Shown in pieces: positions 34,868-44,012 of a stretch of 64,000 bases of DNA (position 1 is its first letter; each line of letters opens with the position of its first letter). This DNA is from Arthrobacter pascens (lineage in GTDB: Bacteria > Actinomycetota > Actinomycetes > Actinomycetales > Micrococcaceae). Location of the stretch: contig NZ_JAFHKT010000146.1 of the NCBI RefSeq assembly GCF_017052465.1, forward strand, positions 34,728-98,727, given 5' to 3'. The position numbers were made by a program, and so were the translations under genes. Below the pieces are notes generated by a model. It searched no databases and was not told the origin of the DNA. It worked only from the letters and a program-made list of their open reading frames with translations.

Positions 34868-35584
34868 ATGCTGCGTGTCCGCCCCATCCATTTCACCTCA
34901 CGCCTGGAACAGTGGGAGCGGCTCCTCACCGACCTGGGAATGATCAAAACCCTTCACGACGACACATGGCGGGAATTCGACGCCGCGTCTGGCAGGCTTG
35001 CGCTCCAGCATGTCCCCGCCGGCGCTGAGAACGACGGCACCTCGTCGTTCGGCGTCGAGGTGGGCGACCTGGAGGAGTTCGCCCGCCGCACCAATCTGGC
35101 CGGCCTGGAGTCCGGAAGCACCCCGGCCCAGCTGATACCGGCGGATATCGGCGACTCCTGCAGAATCACGGGCCGGGACGGTTTCAGCTTCCTGGCGGAC
35201 AAGGCCGCCCACTTCGCACAGTGCGCCGACGCGGATCTGGGGCTGTCGGTCGTCGCGGTCTGGTTCACCGAAGACACCACCGCGGCGGCCGAGACGCTCC
35301 GGAGCATCGGCGCCCGGCCCCGCCCGGTGCCGGATGACGACGAAACCGCTGACTTCACCGCAAAAAACGGCGGCGTGCTCATGGTGCGTCCCGGAAACGG
35401 TACCGCCCGGTCCGGACTGGGCTTCGAGTACACCGGCGACCTCTCCGCGCTGCGGGACCGGCTGGCCGCCGCGGGCCACCAGGTCAGCATGACGGAAGAG
35501 GCTTTCGGGCGGACGCTGCACGTGGCCAACCCCGATTTGGCGGGCGCTGGCGGTCCGGCGCTCTGGGTTTCCGCCCGGCACTGA
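34868..35584 (+). CDS. VOC (glyoxalase/bleomycin resistance-like) superfamily protein
   Basis: Protein of 238 aa built from two repeated beta-alpha-beta modules. The first starts VRPIHFTSRLEQWERLLTDLGM; the second, near residue 125, starts SVVAVWFTEDTTAAAETLRSIGARP. This is the vicinal-oxygen-chelate layout, but a metal-ligand set is not obvious, so enzymatic activity is uncertain. ATG 34868 has GGGAG 6 bases upstream; the in-frame extension to 34649 is antisense to the YdeI gene. No partner genes suggest a substrate. Confidence 0.78.
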   Translation: MLRVRPIHFTSRLEQWERLLTDLGMIKTLHDDTWREFDAASGRLALQHVPAGAENDGTSSFGVEVGDLEEFARRTNLAGLESGSTPAQLIPADIGDSCRITGRDGFSFLADKAAHFAQCADADLGLSVVAVWFTEDTTAAAETLRSIGARPRPVPDDDETADFTAKNGGVLMVRPGNGTARSGLGFEYTGDLSALRDRLAAAGHQVSMTEEAFGRTLHVANPDLAGAGGPALWVSARH

Positions 35585-35638
35585 CTCCGCTCAGAGCGGA
35601 GATCCCACGCGTCGGCGGCCGGATGCACGGTGATGGGG

Positions 35639-35650
35639 TAGAACTTAACC
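35639..35650 (+). promoter_or_regulatory. Possible -10 element for a leaderless transcript (NUDIX gene)
   Basis: TAGAAC (35639-35644), six bases, then ATG 35651. The sixth base is C instead of T, so it is weaker than the others of this type. Confidence 0.4.
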
Positions 35651-36190
35651 ATGAACGTGCGCACCCCCGATCCCAATCCCGGCTGGCTCTCCGACGAGGA
35701 CCTCTTCGAGGCCCGTGGACGGCTCCCCATGGTTTACGTCGAGGCCGTGCCGGTCCGGCTCGACCCGCTGGGGTTCGTGAACGAGGTGGGCACGCTCCTG
35801 CAGGCGGATGCCGACGGCACCATGGTCCGTTCCCTCGTGTCCGGACGGGTGCTCTACCGCGAAACCATCCGCGCCGCGCTCCTGCGCCACATGGAAAAGG
35901 ATCTCGGCCCGCTCGCTTTCCCGCAGCTGCCCATCAGCCCGGTGCCCTTCACGGTGGCCGAGTATTTCCCCGCGCCGTCACAGACAGGCTTCACCGACGA
36001 CCGCCAGCACGCCGTCTCGCTGGCCTACATCATCCCCGTCACGGGCGAATGCGATCCGCGCCAGGACGCCTTGGAACTGACCTGGATGACTCCGCAGGAA
36101 GTACTGAGCGAAGACGTGCAGCTGGAGTTCAGCGGCGGCCGCGGGGCACTCGTGCGCCAGGCCCTGGCGTTCGCCGGCGTCGGCGGCTGA
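35651..36190 (+). CDS. NUDIX-fold protein (DUF4916-like)
   Basis: Protein of 179 aa resembling the actinobacterial NUDIX family with DUF4916. It starts NPGWLSDEDLFEARGRLPMVYVEAVPVR. The region matching the Nudix box reads GRVLYRETIRAALLRHMEKDLG, in which the canonical REUxEE metal-binding triad is replaced by RHMEKD, so classical nucleoside-diphosphate hydrolase activity is doubtful. Later blocks PFTVAEYFP, AVSLAYIIPVTGECDPRQDALELTWMTPQE fit the fold. It stands alone between the VOC gene and a hypothetical gene. Confidence 0.8.
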   Translation: MNVRTPDPNPGWLSDEDLFEARGRLPMVYVEAVPVRLDPLGFVNEVGTLLQADADGTMVRSLVSGRVLYRETIRAALLRHMEKDLGPLAFPQLPISPVPFTVAEYFPAPSQTGFTDDRQHAVSLAYIIPVTGECDPRQDALELTWMTPQEVLSEDVQLEFSGGRGALVRQALAFAGVGG

Positions 36191-36277
36191 CGGGCCCTGA
36201 GGCCGCCGCCTCCCGGACTTCGCACTGCCTCCTTAGTAGACTGTTGGGCGGACCGCAAGAGAACTTAAGGACTCCCG

Positions 36278-37339
36278 ATGAACCACGTACCAGCTGCCCA
36301 GACCTACCGCGAACAGCAGGCGGGGTCTCTGCAGACGGGCGACCACCTTCTTTTGCCGGACGGCCTCAGGTCGGCCGAAGTCCACTCCGTGGAGATTGAG
36401 AACGACGACTTCGGCGCCCCCGCCATCGTGCTCGCAACCCTGACCGGGGGCGGCATGCTGCGGATTGCCGCCGGTTCCTCCGTCCGGATCGAGGCAGCGG
36501 GGTCCGCCCCGGAAGATGACGCGGTTGAGGACATGCCGGACCTGCGTGGCGCCGCCACGCCGGACGGAACCCGTCCGGACACCGCCCAGGATGCCGACGC
36601 CGCTGCCCCGCTTCAGGTGGTCGGGAACCACGGCGGGGCGGCCGCGCGGCCCCCGGCGCCTGCCGCCGTCGTCGTTCCTCCCCTGCCGGCCTCAACGCCC
36701 GCGGTTGTCGGGCCGAGCGCAGAGGACCTGGACCTCATTCCGGAGCCTTCCGGTACTCCGGAATCCGTGGTCGAGACCGTGGCGGAGGCGCATCCGGATT
36801 CCGTCGGTGTACTGCTGCTGGCCGACAAGCTGGTCAAGGGCATCAACACGAAGTCCGGCAGCTGCCTGAAGGACCTCAGCGACCTCGCCCACGAACTGTT
36901 CGTCATGCTCAAGGACGCGGACGGCGCGCTCGCCGTGGCGGACCTCCTGAACGTGCTGCCCTTCGACGGAAACCCGGGCCGCTGGTCATCCGTGGAGGCA
37001 TCGCTCGCACTTTCCACGTACATCTGCCGCCAGACCGGCCAGAAGGAGCGAGCGGCCGTCTACGAGAAGCTGCTCCGGGCGCCCGACAACCAGGAGACGG
37101 ACCCGTTCAAGGCCCGTATGCAGGCGAGGGTGCGCCAGCGGTCCCTGAACGAGCCCAACCTGTACGACAAAGAGATTTTCCGGTCCATGGACAACTCCAA
37201 CGCCGAGGCCGAGCGCGAGTGGCGCCTGCTGCGCCTGGAGTCGCTGCTCTTCCTGCGTGCACATGGCGGATCGCAGACCATCAGCGCGGGCGAGCTGGAA
37301 CGGCGGATCGCGAACGAACTCGAGTCGGTCCGCGGATAG
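36278..37339 (+). CDS. Conserved hypothetical protein with Pro/Ala-rich linker
   Basis: Protein of 353 aa that I cannot assign with certainty. Residues 1-75 look like a beta-rich domain (LQTGDHLLLPDGLRSAEVHSVEIENDDFGAPAIVLATLTGGG). Residues about 80-150 are a low-complexity Asp/Pro/Ala linker. Residues about 165-353 are mostly helical, with AHPDSVGVLLLADKLVKGINTKSGSCLKDLSDLAHELFVMLKDADGALAVADLLNVLPFDGNPGRWSSVEASLALS and a charged C-terminal helix. No signal peptide or membrane segment. AAGGA lies 6 bases before ATG 36278. It resembles a cytosolic scaffold or regulatory protein; that is a guess. Confidence 0.7.
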   Translation: MNHVPAAQTYREQQAGSLQTGDHLLLPDGLRSAEVHSVEIENDDFGAPAIVLATLTGGGMLRIAAGSSVRIEAAGSAPEDDAVEDMPDLRGAATPDGTRPDTAQDADAAAPLQVVGNHGGAAARPPAPAAVVVPPLPASTPAVVGPSAEDLDLIPEPSGTPESVVETVAEAHPDSVGVLLLADKLVKGINTKSGSCLKDLSDLAHELFVMLKDADGALAVADLLNVLPFDGNPGRWSSVEASLALSTYICRQTGQKERAAVYEKLLRAPDNQETDPFKARMQARVRQRSLNEPNLYDKEIFRSMDNSNAEAEREWRLLRLESLLFLRAHGGSQTISAGELERRIANELESVRG

Positions 37340-37408
37340 GGGCGCGGCGGCCGGCAAAGGCAGGGTGTTGATTGCGGTTTTGCTCTAGCCGCGGCTGTGC
37401 CGAAGTTG

Positions 37409-37420
37409 TAAATTCGGGCC
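37409..37420 (+). promoter_or_regulatory. -10 element for a leaderless transcript (SRPBCC gene)
   Basis: TAAATT (37409-37414), six bases, then ATG 37421. It is the clearest of the leaderless-type starts in the window. Confidence 0.6.
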
Positions 37421-38146
37421 ATGACGAACAATCTGAGCGTTGTGATCAACTCCGACGCGCCGCAGGTTTGGACGATGCTGCGTGAACCCGCCAAAGTTGC
37501 CCAATGGCACGGCTGGCAGGCCGACGACCTGGCAGCGGAAGTCAACGAGATCTACTTCAACAGCACGGTGGTCGAGAGCCCTGACCACACCTCGCTGACA
37601 GTCGACGGCGGCGACGTGTTCACGCTGAAGCCTGTGCCCACCGGGACCGAGGTCAGCGTGACCCGGGCAGCGATGGACCACAACTCTGAGTGGGCGGCCT
37701 GGGACGAGGACATCACCCAGGGCTGGCTCACATTCCTCCAGCAGCTCAGGTTTGCGCTGGAGCGGCATCCGCATGGAAAGCGTCACACCATGTTCTTCTC
37801 GGTTCCTGGAAGCGGGGGCTCAGCCATCGAGAAACTCGGGCTCCAGGAGGTGCCGAAACGCGGCGAGGACTATTCCCTGACCCTGGGCACGGGCGAGGAG
37901 ATCTCCGGCAAGGTCTGGTACAAATCGAACCACCAGGTCGGGCTGACCGTGCACAGTTACGCCGAGCACGGCGATGGCCTGCTGATCGTGGCGGACCAGC
38001 CCGTCATTCCCGAGGTCAGGCCCGACGGCGGGTCAATGGTGATCATCTCGACCTACGATTTGGGCGCCCACAGCCTGGAGACAATCCGCACCCTGTGGGA
38101 CGACTGGCGCTCTGAGAACTACCCCACATCGGAGCCCATCCACTGA
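37421..38146 (+). CDS. SRPBCC/AHSA1-like domain protein
   Basis: Soluble protein of 241 aa. The N-terminal 130 residues follow the START/Bet v1 (SRPBCC) pattern: SVVINSDAPQVWTMLREPAKVAQWHGWQAD, a series of strands with TLKPVPTGTEVSVTRA, and the long C-terminal helix WAAWDEDITQGWLTFLQQLRFALERH. The second part (about 135-241) repeats a similar strand-rich pattern and ends with ETIRTLWDDWRSENYP, suggesting a duplicated fold. Such proteins bind hydrophobic ligands; no ligand can be named. It is 32 bases before tgt on the same strand but probably has its own leaderless transcript. Confidence 0.78.
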   Translation: MTNNLSVVINSDAPQVWTMLREPAKVAQWHGWQADDLAAEVNEIYFNSTVVESPDHTSLTVDGGDVFTLKPVPTGTEVSVTRAAMDHNSEWAAWDEDITQGWLTFLQQLRFALERHPHGKRHTMFFSVPGSGGSAIEKLGLQEVPKRGEDYSLTLGTGEEISGKVWYKSNHQVGLTVHSYAEHGDGLLIVADQPVIPEVRPDGGSMVIISTYDLGAHSLETIRTLWDDWRSENYPTSEPIH

Positions 38147-38175
38147 GACTCCGATCGCTGAGCTGGCACACTTGA

Positions 38176-39465
<1,290 letters not shown>

Positions 39466-39492
39466 GCCCCGGAGCCACGGCGCCCGTCGAAA

Positions 39493-39550
39493 TCGCCGGA
39501 CACGCCCGGGGTCGCCGGAAGGCTACGGCGAATTCGCAGCCTTCCGGCGT
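39493..39550. repeat. TCGCCGGA-family repeat after tgt
   Basis: TCGCCGGA at 39493-39500 and TCGCCGGAA at 39512-39520, with inverted TTCCGGCG at 39542-39549 and an imperfect inverted copy (TACGGCGA) near 39525-39532. It is in the 152-base gap after tgt and may serve as its terminator. Confidence 0.6.
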
Positions 39551-39617
39551 GCCCGCGTTTTCCACATAACGACGGCGGGACCTTCCGGGAGCTTTTGCGG
39601 CACCTGAAGCTTGTCCC

Positions 39618-40559
39618 ATGCCACCTAACAGCACCCCGGAACTCCCGGCATCGGGCAACCTCTGGCGCACTGAGCAACTCCTCGATCTGGGGTACAGCGC
39701 CCGTGCCATCAAGCTTCTGGCGGCGTCCGGTGCACTTGTCAGGGTCCGCTACGGGTGTTACGTCCGCGCCAGTCTTTGGAACACCCAGTCACGGGAAGTC
39801 CGCAGCCGGCAGCTAATCTACGCGCACGCTCACGGAACGCGTACGACGTCGACCGGCCGCTTCGTGTACAGCCACACATCCTCCGCGCGCTTGCACCAGT
39901 TCTTTCTGTGGAACGTGGACGACCTCATCCACCTCCTGCAGCGGGTACGTCCATCAAATGAGCGCCACGGCAGGGACGTCCGCTGCCACACCCGCCCTTT
40001 CGGTGAGCACGAGGTGACTACAGTGGACGGGCTCCGGACGACTTCGCTGGAGCGGACCGCCGCAGACTGCTCCATGATGCTCAACTACCGGCAGGCACTC
40101 ATAGTCATGGATCATGCCCTGCGCCTCGGGGCGGACCGGGGAGTCCTGCAAGCGATGGCTGACTCTCTTGATGGGCGCCGGGGAATCCGGACATTCCGCC
40201 GAGTCCTCGAAACGGCCGATCCGCGGTCCGAGTCCCCCGGCGAAACGCTGGCCCGGGACCTGATCCTACGGCTCAGGATCAAACCACCAGAGCCGCAGGT
40301 GGAGGTCGTAAGCCGGACCGGACGTCACCGCCTGGACCTCGCGTGGAAGAAGGAGAAGGTCGCGCTCGAATTCGATGGAAAGACCAAGTACTTCGACTAC
40401 CAGCCAACCGGCGAGGTCCTTTTTGCGGAACGTCGGCGCGAAAAGGCGCTCATGGAGCAAGGCTGGATCTTTATCCGGATCGAATGGAAGGACCTGTTCA
40501 ACGAGGCGGAATTCAAGAACCGCCTGCTCCGTGCCTTAGCCGGCCGTCCACGCACGTGA
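39618..40559 (+). CDS. AbiEi-like N-terminal domain with C-terminal DUF559 nuclease-like domain
   Basis: Protein of 313 aa. The first 60 residues resemble the winged helix of AbiEi-type antitoxins (NLWRTEQLLDLGYSARAIKLLAASGALVRVRYGCYVRASLW). A middle region has SHTSSARLHQ, TTVDGLRTTSLERTAADC. The C-terminus has a DUF559/Vsr-like core: RTGRHRLDLAWKKEKVALEFDGKTKYFD and later EQGWIFIRIEW, giving Asp, Glu and Lys in a PD-(D/E)XK-like order. No AbiEii toxin gene follows, so a classical type IV toxin-antitoxin pair is not present. Such solo proteins are multicopy in Arthrobacter-type genomes. It separates tgt from yhhQ. No ribosome site is seen before ATG 39618. Confidence 0.82.
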   Translation: MPPNSTPELPASGNLWRTEQLLDLGYSARAIKLLAASGALVRVRYGCYVRASLWNTQSREVRSRQLIYAHAHGTRTTSTGRFVYSHTSSARLHQFFLWNVDDLIHLLQRVRPSNERHGRDVRCHTRPFGEHEVTTVDGLRTTSLERTAADCSMMLNYRQALIVMDHALRLGADRGVLQAMADSLDGRRGIRTFRRVLETADPRSESPGETLARDLILRLRIKPPEPQVEVVSRTGRHRLDLAWKKEKVALEFDGKTKYFDYQPTGEVLFAERRREKALMEQGWIFIRIEWKDLFNEAEFKNRLLRALAGRPRT

Positions 40560-40562
40560 GCC

Positions 40563-40634
40563 GCGAGGTCGCCGGAAACCTGCGAGGTCGCCGTAGTCTT
40601 TCGGCGACCTCGACATGTTCCGGCGACCTCGGCG
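40563..40634. repeat. TCGCCGG-family inverted repeat between convergent genes
   Basis: CGAGGTCGCCG (40583-40593) and CGGCGACCTCG (40602-40612) form perfect 11-bp arms with an 8-base loop. GCGAGGTCGCCG also occurs at 40563-40574 and CGGCGACCTCG again at 40621-40631, so four arms are present and alternative stems are possible. It probably terminates both the AbiEi-like gene and yhhQ. Confidence 0.75.
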
Positions 40635-40644
40635 AGCAGGTGGG

Positions 40645-41370
40645 CTACGCCGCCCTGGCCACCGCGCCGTAGCTCGGCTCGCGCTTCTTGACCCAGCCGA
40701 TCACCAGGGCCGTCACCGGCACGAAGAGGAATTCAACGAGCGTCTTGTAGAGGAACCCGGCCACCACATAGTTCGCGAACATGCCGACGTCGGTGATGCC
40801 GATCACGGACGCGGCTATGCTGCAGAAGATCAGGGTGTCCACAAACTCACCGGCCACCGAGGAGCTCATGATGCGGGCCCAGAGGGACTTCTCGCCCGAG
40901 CGGGCCTTCATCTTCACGAGGATCCAGGAGTTGATGGTCTGGCCCGCGAGGAACGCGAGCATTGAGGCGAGCACGATCTGCGGCACGGGGCCCAGCGCCC
41001 CCTCCAGGGCGGCCTGCTTGGAGGCGCCGAACTCGTCGTCGAAGCCGGGCAGCCCGATGATGATCCAGTAGCAAACCGAGGCGAACACTGACAGCGCAAA
41101 CGTGGTGATGATGGCCTTGCGCGCCACCTTGAACCCGTACACCTCGCTGATGACGTCACCCAGGATGTAGGCCAACGGAAAGAGGAAGAAGCCTCCGTCC
41201 GTGACGACGGGACCCAGAGCCACGCCCTTTGATGCCCCGATGTTGGACAGGATCAGCACCACGGCCATGACCGCGAGCATGATGCCGAAGTAGGGCGAGC
41301 CGATCGAAGCGAACTTCGGCGGCGCTGAGGCCGGAAAAGTCTGGGCGGAAGTCATGGGTGTTCCATTCAT
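40645..41370 (-). CDS. yhhQ: Queuosine precursor transporter (YhhQ family)
   Basis: Integral membrane protein of 241 aa with six or so hydrophobic segments. Family marks are LILSNIGASKGVALGPVVTDGGFFLFPLAYILGDVISEVYGFKVAR, FLAGQTINSWILVKMKARSGEKSLWARIMSSSVAGEFVDTLIF and KTLVEFLFVPVTALVI. In E. coli YhhQ imports preQ0 and preQ1. The nearby tgt supports this role. ATG 41370 is used; ATG 41355 (MTSAQTF) has GGA 6 bases upstream and is a good alternative. The frame extending to 41559 is untranslated leader. The 5' region carries a hairpin described separately. Confidence 0.92.
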   Translation of the reverse strand: MNGTPMTSAQTFPASAPPKFASIGSPYFGIMLAVMAVVLILSNIGASKGVALGPVVTDGGFFLFPLAYILGDVISEVYGFKVARKAIITTFALSVFASVCYWIIIGLPGFDDEFGASKQAALEGALGPVPQIVLASMLAFLAGQTINSWILVKMKARSGEKSLWARIMSSSVAGEFVDTLIFCSIAASVIGITDVGMFANYVVAGFLYKTLVEFLFVPVTALVIGWVKKREPSYGAVARAA

Positions 41371-41381
41371 AGTGGTTCGCT

Positions 41382-41417
41382 CGGCTGCCGTATCCACGGA
41401 AACAGGTGCGGCAGCCG
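41382..41417 (-). promoter_or_regulatory. Leader hairpin upstream of yhhQ
   Basis: Perfect 9-bp arms CGGCTGCCG (41382-41390) and CGGCAGCCG (41409-41417) with an 18-base loop, 12-35 bases upstream of the yhhQ start. A TAATAC hexamer (minus strand, 41426-41421) lies where a -10 would start transcription right at the hairpin. It may be an operator or an RNA switch; it does not match the preQ1 riboswitch classes as I remember them. Confidence 0.45.
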
Positions 41418-41521
41418 GCTGTATTAGCACTGGACGGATCCCGCCGGGCTGGCCGGCCGGAACCGCACCCATTCTCTCACCCCGGGCGCGAGGCCCTGCC
41501 GGGTGTGCGCCTGCGGCAACG

Positions 41522-41584
41522 ACGACGGCGGGCCGCCGGCTCCGGGACCCGAAGGTCACCGCTGAGCCGGCCGCCCGCCGTCGT
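41522..41584 (-). terminator. Strong hairpin after the MHS transporter gene
   Basis: A 21-bp stem with one mismatch: 41522-41542 pairs with 41564-41584 (outer arms ACGACGGCGGG and CCCGCCGTCGT) around a 21-base loop. It starts 24 bases after the transporter stop codon. Confidence 0.8.
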
Positions 41585-41607
41585 ACTGTCCGCGTTTTCC
41601 GCCAACG

Positions 41608-43002
41608 CTAGGCGTTGACGAGGTCCTTGTCCTTGTCCTCGTCCTTGGGCGCCTGGGACCAGGCGTCGCCCTGCTCGCGGTCCAGGTGCGTGGCCTTCTT
41701 GTTCTTCAGGGCGAAGATGTAGAACAGCAGCGAGAGTCCGGTGGCCACGGTGACGTAGGTGAAGAACAGGTCCACCTGGCCGGCCTTCTGCAGCGCCGCA
41801 CCGATCAGCGGAACGGTCCCGCCGAAGAGCGAGTTGGCGATGGCGTAGCCGAGCCCGACGCCGAGCGCGCGGATGGAGGCGGGGAACAGCTCGGCCTTGA
41901 CCAGGGCGTTGATGGAGGTGTAGCCGCCAACGATCAGCAGGCCGCCCATCATGAGCAGGAATGCCGTGAACGGATCCTTGGTGCCGGCGAGCGTGGAGAG
42001 CAGCGGCCAGGTAAAGAGCACACCGCCGATGCCGAACCAGAGCAGCAACGGCTTGCGGCCCACCTTGTCCGAGATCATGCCGTAGACGGGCTGGAGCAGC
42101 ATGAAGATGAGCAGGGCCCAGAAGTTGATGACGGAGGTGTCGGTCTTGGCGATGCCCGACGTATCGTTCATGAACTTCAGGATGAAGTTCGTGTACGTGT
42201 AGAACGCCACCGTGCCGCCGAGGGTCACGCCGATGCAGATCAGCAGCGGCTTCCAGTGCTGGGTGAACAGCAGCTTCATGGTGCCGGGCCGGGCTTCGCC
42301 GGCGGCAACGGGTGCCTTGGCAGCGGCCACCTGCTCCTCGGAGACAGTCTCTTCCATGGAGCGCCGCAGCCACAGGACCACAAGCGCGGCGACGCCGCCG
42401 ATGGCGAACGGAATGCGCCAGCCCCACTCCGTCAGCACGTCCTTGCCCATGGTGTTCTGCAGGATGACGAGGACCAGCAGGGCCAGCATCTGTCCGCCGA
42501 TCAGCGTGACGTACTGGAAGCTGGAGAAGAAGCCGCGGCGCTTGGAGGTGGCGGCCTCGGACATGTACGTGGCGCTGGTGCCGTATTCGCCGCCCACGGA
42601 GAAGCCCTGGACCAGGCGCACGAGGATGAGCAGCAGCAGTGCCCAGACGCCGATCTGCTGGGTCGTGGGCAGGATCGCGATCGCGAACGAACCGGCCGAC
42701 ATCATGGTCACGCTGAGTGTCAGGGCAGCCTTGCGGCCGTTGCGGTCGGCATAGCGGCCGAAGAACCAGCTGCCGATGGGGCGCATGAGGAACGACGTCG
42801 AGAAGACAGCCATCGCCTCGAGGCCGGCCTGGAGCTCGTCCTTGGAGTTGAAGAAGTGGGACTGGAAGTAGGCCGCGAAGACTGTGTAGACGTAGAGGTC
42901 GTACCACTCCACGAGGTTGCCTGCGGAGCCCTTGAGGATGTTGCTCACGGCCCTGCGGGTCTGGGCTGCCTCGTTCTGGGTCACGGCTTGCTGGGCGCTC
43001 AT
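41608..43002 (-). CDS. MFS transporter of the metabolite:H+ symporter (MHS) family
   Basis: Twelve-segment proton symporter of 464 aa, similar to KgtP/ProP/ShiA. AGNLVEWYDLYVYTVFAAYF at the start, GRYADRNGRKAAL in loop 2-3, LVRLVQGFSVGGEYGTSATYMSE and the second-half DKVGRKPLLL are typical. Members carry alpha-ketoglutarate, other carboxylates, proline or betaine; sequence alone does not decide. A charged Asp/Lys tail ends the protein. ATG 43002 shares one base with the stop codon of a 26-codon leader ORF (TGATG) and also has AAGG upstream. The two-component and TAXI genes are divergent, suggesting control of this transporter by that system. Confidence 0.92.
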   Translation of the reverse strand: MSAQQAVTQNEAAQTRRAVSNILKGSAGNLVEWYDLYVYTVFAAYFQSHFFNSKDELQAGLEAMAVFSTSFLMRPIGSWFFGRYADRNGRKAALTLSVTMMSAGSFAIAILPTTQQIGVWALLLLILVRLVQGFSVGGEYGTSATYMSEAATSKRRGFFSSFQYVTLIGGQMLALLVLVILQNTMGKDVLTEWGWRIPFAIGGVAALVVLWLRRSMEETVSEEQVAAAKAPVAAGEARPGTMKLLFTQHWKPLLICIGVTLGGTVAFYTYTNFILKFMNDTSGIAKTDTSVINFWALLIFMLLQPVYGMISDKVGRKPLLLWFGIGGVLFTWPLLSTLAGTKDPFTAFLLMMGGLLIVGGYTSINALVKAELFPASIRALGVGLGYAIANSLFGGTVPLIGAALQKAGQVDLFFTYVTVATGLSLLFYIFALKNKKATHLDREQGDAWSQAPKDEDKDKDLVNA

Positions 43003-43084
43003 CACTGAACCTTCCTTGCCGGCGCCGCTACCGGCGGCCGTTCCGGGCATACTTTCGTGCTGTCCATGGCAACTTTGCTCATGG
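43002..43084 (-). CDS. 26-codon leader ORF coupled to the MHS transporter
   Basis: A short ORF from ATG 43084 to TGA 43002-43004, 26 residues: it begins MSKVAMDSTKVCPERPP and ends ARKVQ. A very strong GGAGG ribosome site lies 4 bases upstream (GAGGAGGAACC), better than that of the transporter itself. The stop overlaps the transporter ATG by one base (TGATG), the classic layout for translational coupling. There is no membrane segment, so it is a leader peptide or tiny soluble partner rather than a transporter subunit. The coding claim rests on the ribosome site and junction only. Confidence 0.6.
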
Positions 43085-43343
43085 TTCCTCCTCGACGTTG
43101 ACAGTCCCCCTGATCAGCGGAGGAACCCATCCAAACTATTGGTGATGCAAGGCACAACCAACGTGGACGGGGATTTCCTAACACTTCCTTAGGTTTTCCC
43201 GCCCTGCCCTGCCCGTCACCGGCTCGGCCGGTGCCCGGCCACCGGCGCAACGCAAAAATGCGGGAGAAGGGGTAATCTCCAAAGCGGGCAGACTGATGCG
43301 TGCGCTGACGCGCATGACCGACCAGCGACAAAGGGACCAGGCC

Positions 43344-44012
43344 ATGGAAGTGCTCATCGTCGAGGACGACGACGCCATGGCGGCCGCTCTTGACGCAGCC
43401 GTCATTTCCGCAGGCCACAGAGCCACCAGGGTGTCCCGGGGAGCTGACGCCCTCCTGGTCCACAGAAAGTTCGAGGTCATCCTGCTGGACCTGGGGCTTC
43501 CGGATATTGACGGCCTCGAGGTGCTGCGGAAGCTCCGCCAGGTCACGCCCTGTCCCATCCTGATCCTCACCGCCCGCGACGATGAGCGGAGTGTGGTGCT
43601 GGGGCTGCGGTCCGGGGCCGATGACTACCTCGTTAAGCCGGTCAAACTCGTTGAATTGCTTGCCCGCATCGAGGCTGTCACCCGGCGCGCAGGCCGTTTC
43701 GGCGGGACAAGGCAACACAGCATTGTGCTGGGAGATCTCGAGATCGACGTCGACCGGCGCGTGGCGGCGCTCAGCTCACGCGTGCTGCCCTTGACGGCCA
43801 CCGAATTCGATCTCCTCGCGCTGCTGGCCGGCCATGCAGGTTCAGTGGTCACCAGGGAACAGATCCTGGATGCGTTGTGGGGTGATGCGTTCCTCGCGTC
43901 CTCGCGGTCCCTCGACGTGCACCTGACGGGGCTGCGGGCAAAACTGCAGCTGCCAGGCTTCATCATCAACGTCCGCGGCGTCGGCTACCGGATCGAGGCA
44001 AATCCCGCGTGA
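43344..44012 (+). CDS. OmpR/PhoB-family response regulator
   Basis: Two-component DNA-binding regulator of 222 aa. The receiver domain has the acidic pocket VEDDD (8-10), phosphorylation site Asp49 in VILLDLGLPDIDG, TARD, and Lys in YLVKP. The C-terminal winged helix (about 125-222) has LTATEFDLLALLAGHAGSVVTREQILDALWGD and VRGVGYRIE. ATG 43344 is chosen (AAGGGA 8 bases upstream); ATG 43314 is an alternative. The stop overlaps the kinase GTG start (GTGA). The probable targets are this operon and the divergent MHS transporter. Confidence 0.92.
   Translation: MEVLIVEDDDAMAAALDAAVISAGHRATRVSRGADALLVHRKFEVILLDLGLPDIDGLEVLRKLRQVTPCPILILTARDDERSVVLGLRSGADDYLVKPVKLVELLARIEAVTRRAGRFGGTRQHSIVLGDLEIDVDRRVAALSSRVLPLTATEFDLLALLAGHAGSVVTREQILDALWGDAFLASSRSLDVHLTGLRAKLQLPGFIINVRGVGYRIEANPA

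Noticed and set aside
41371..41430. Known preQ1 riboswitch upstream of yhhQ
   Set aside because: The stem-loop lacks the conserved loop and tail of the preQ1 classes I remember; kept only as an unassigned hairpin.
43002..43718. 238-codon minus-strand ORF upstream of the MHS transporter
   Set aside because: Only its last 26 codons follow a ribosome site; the rest is antisense to the response regulator.
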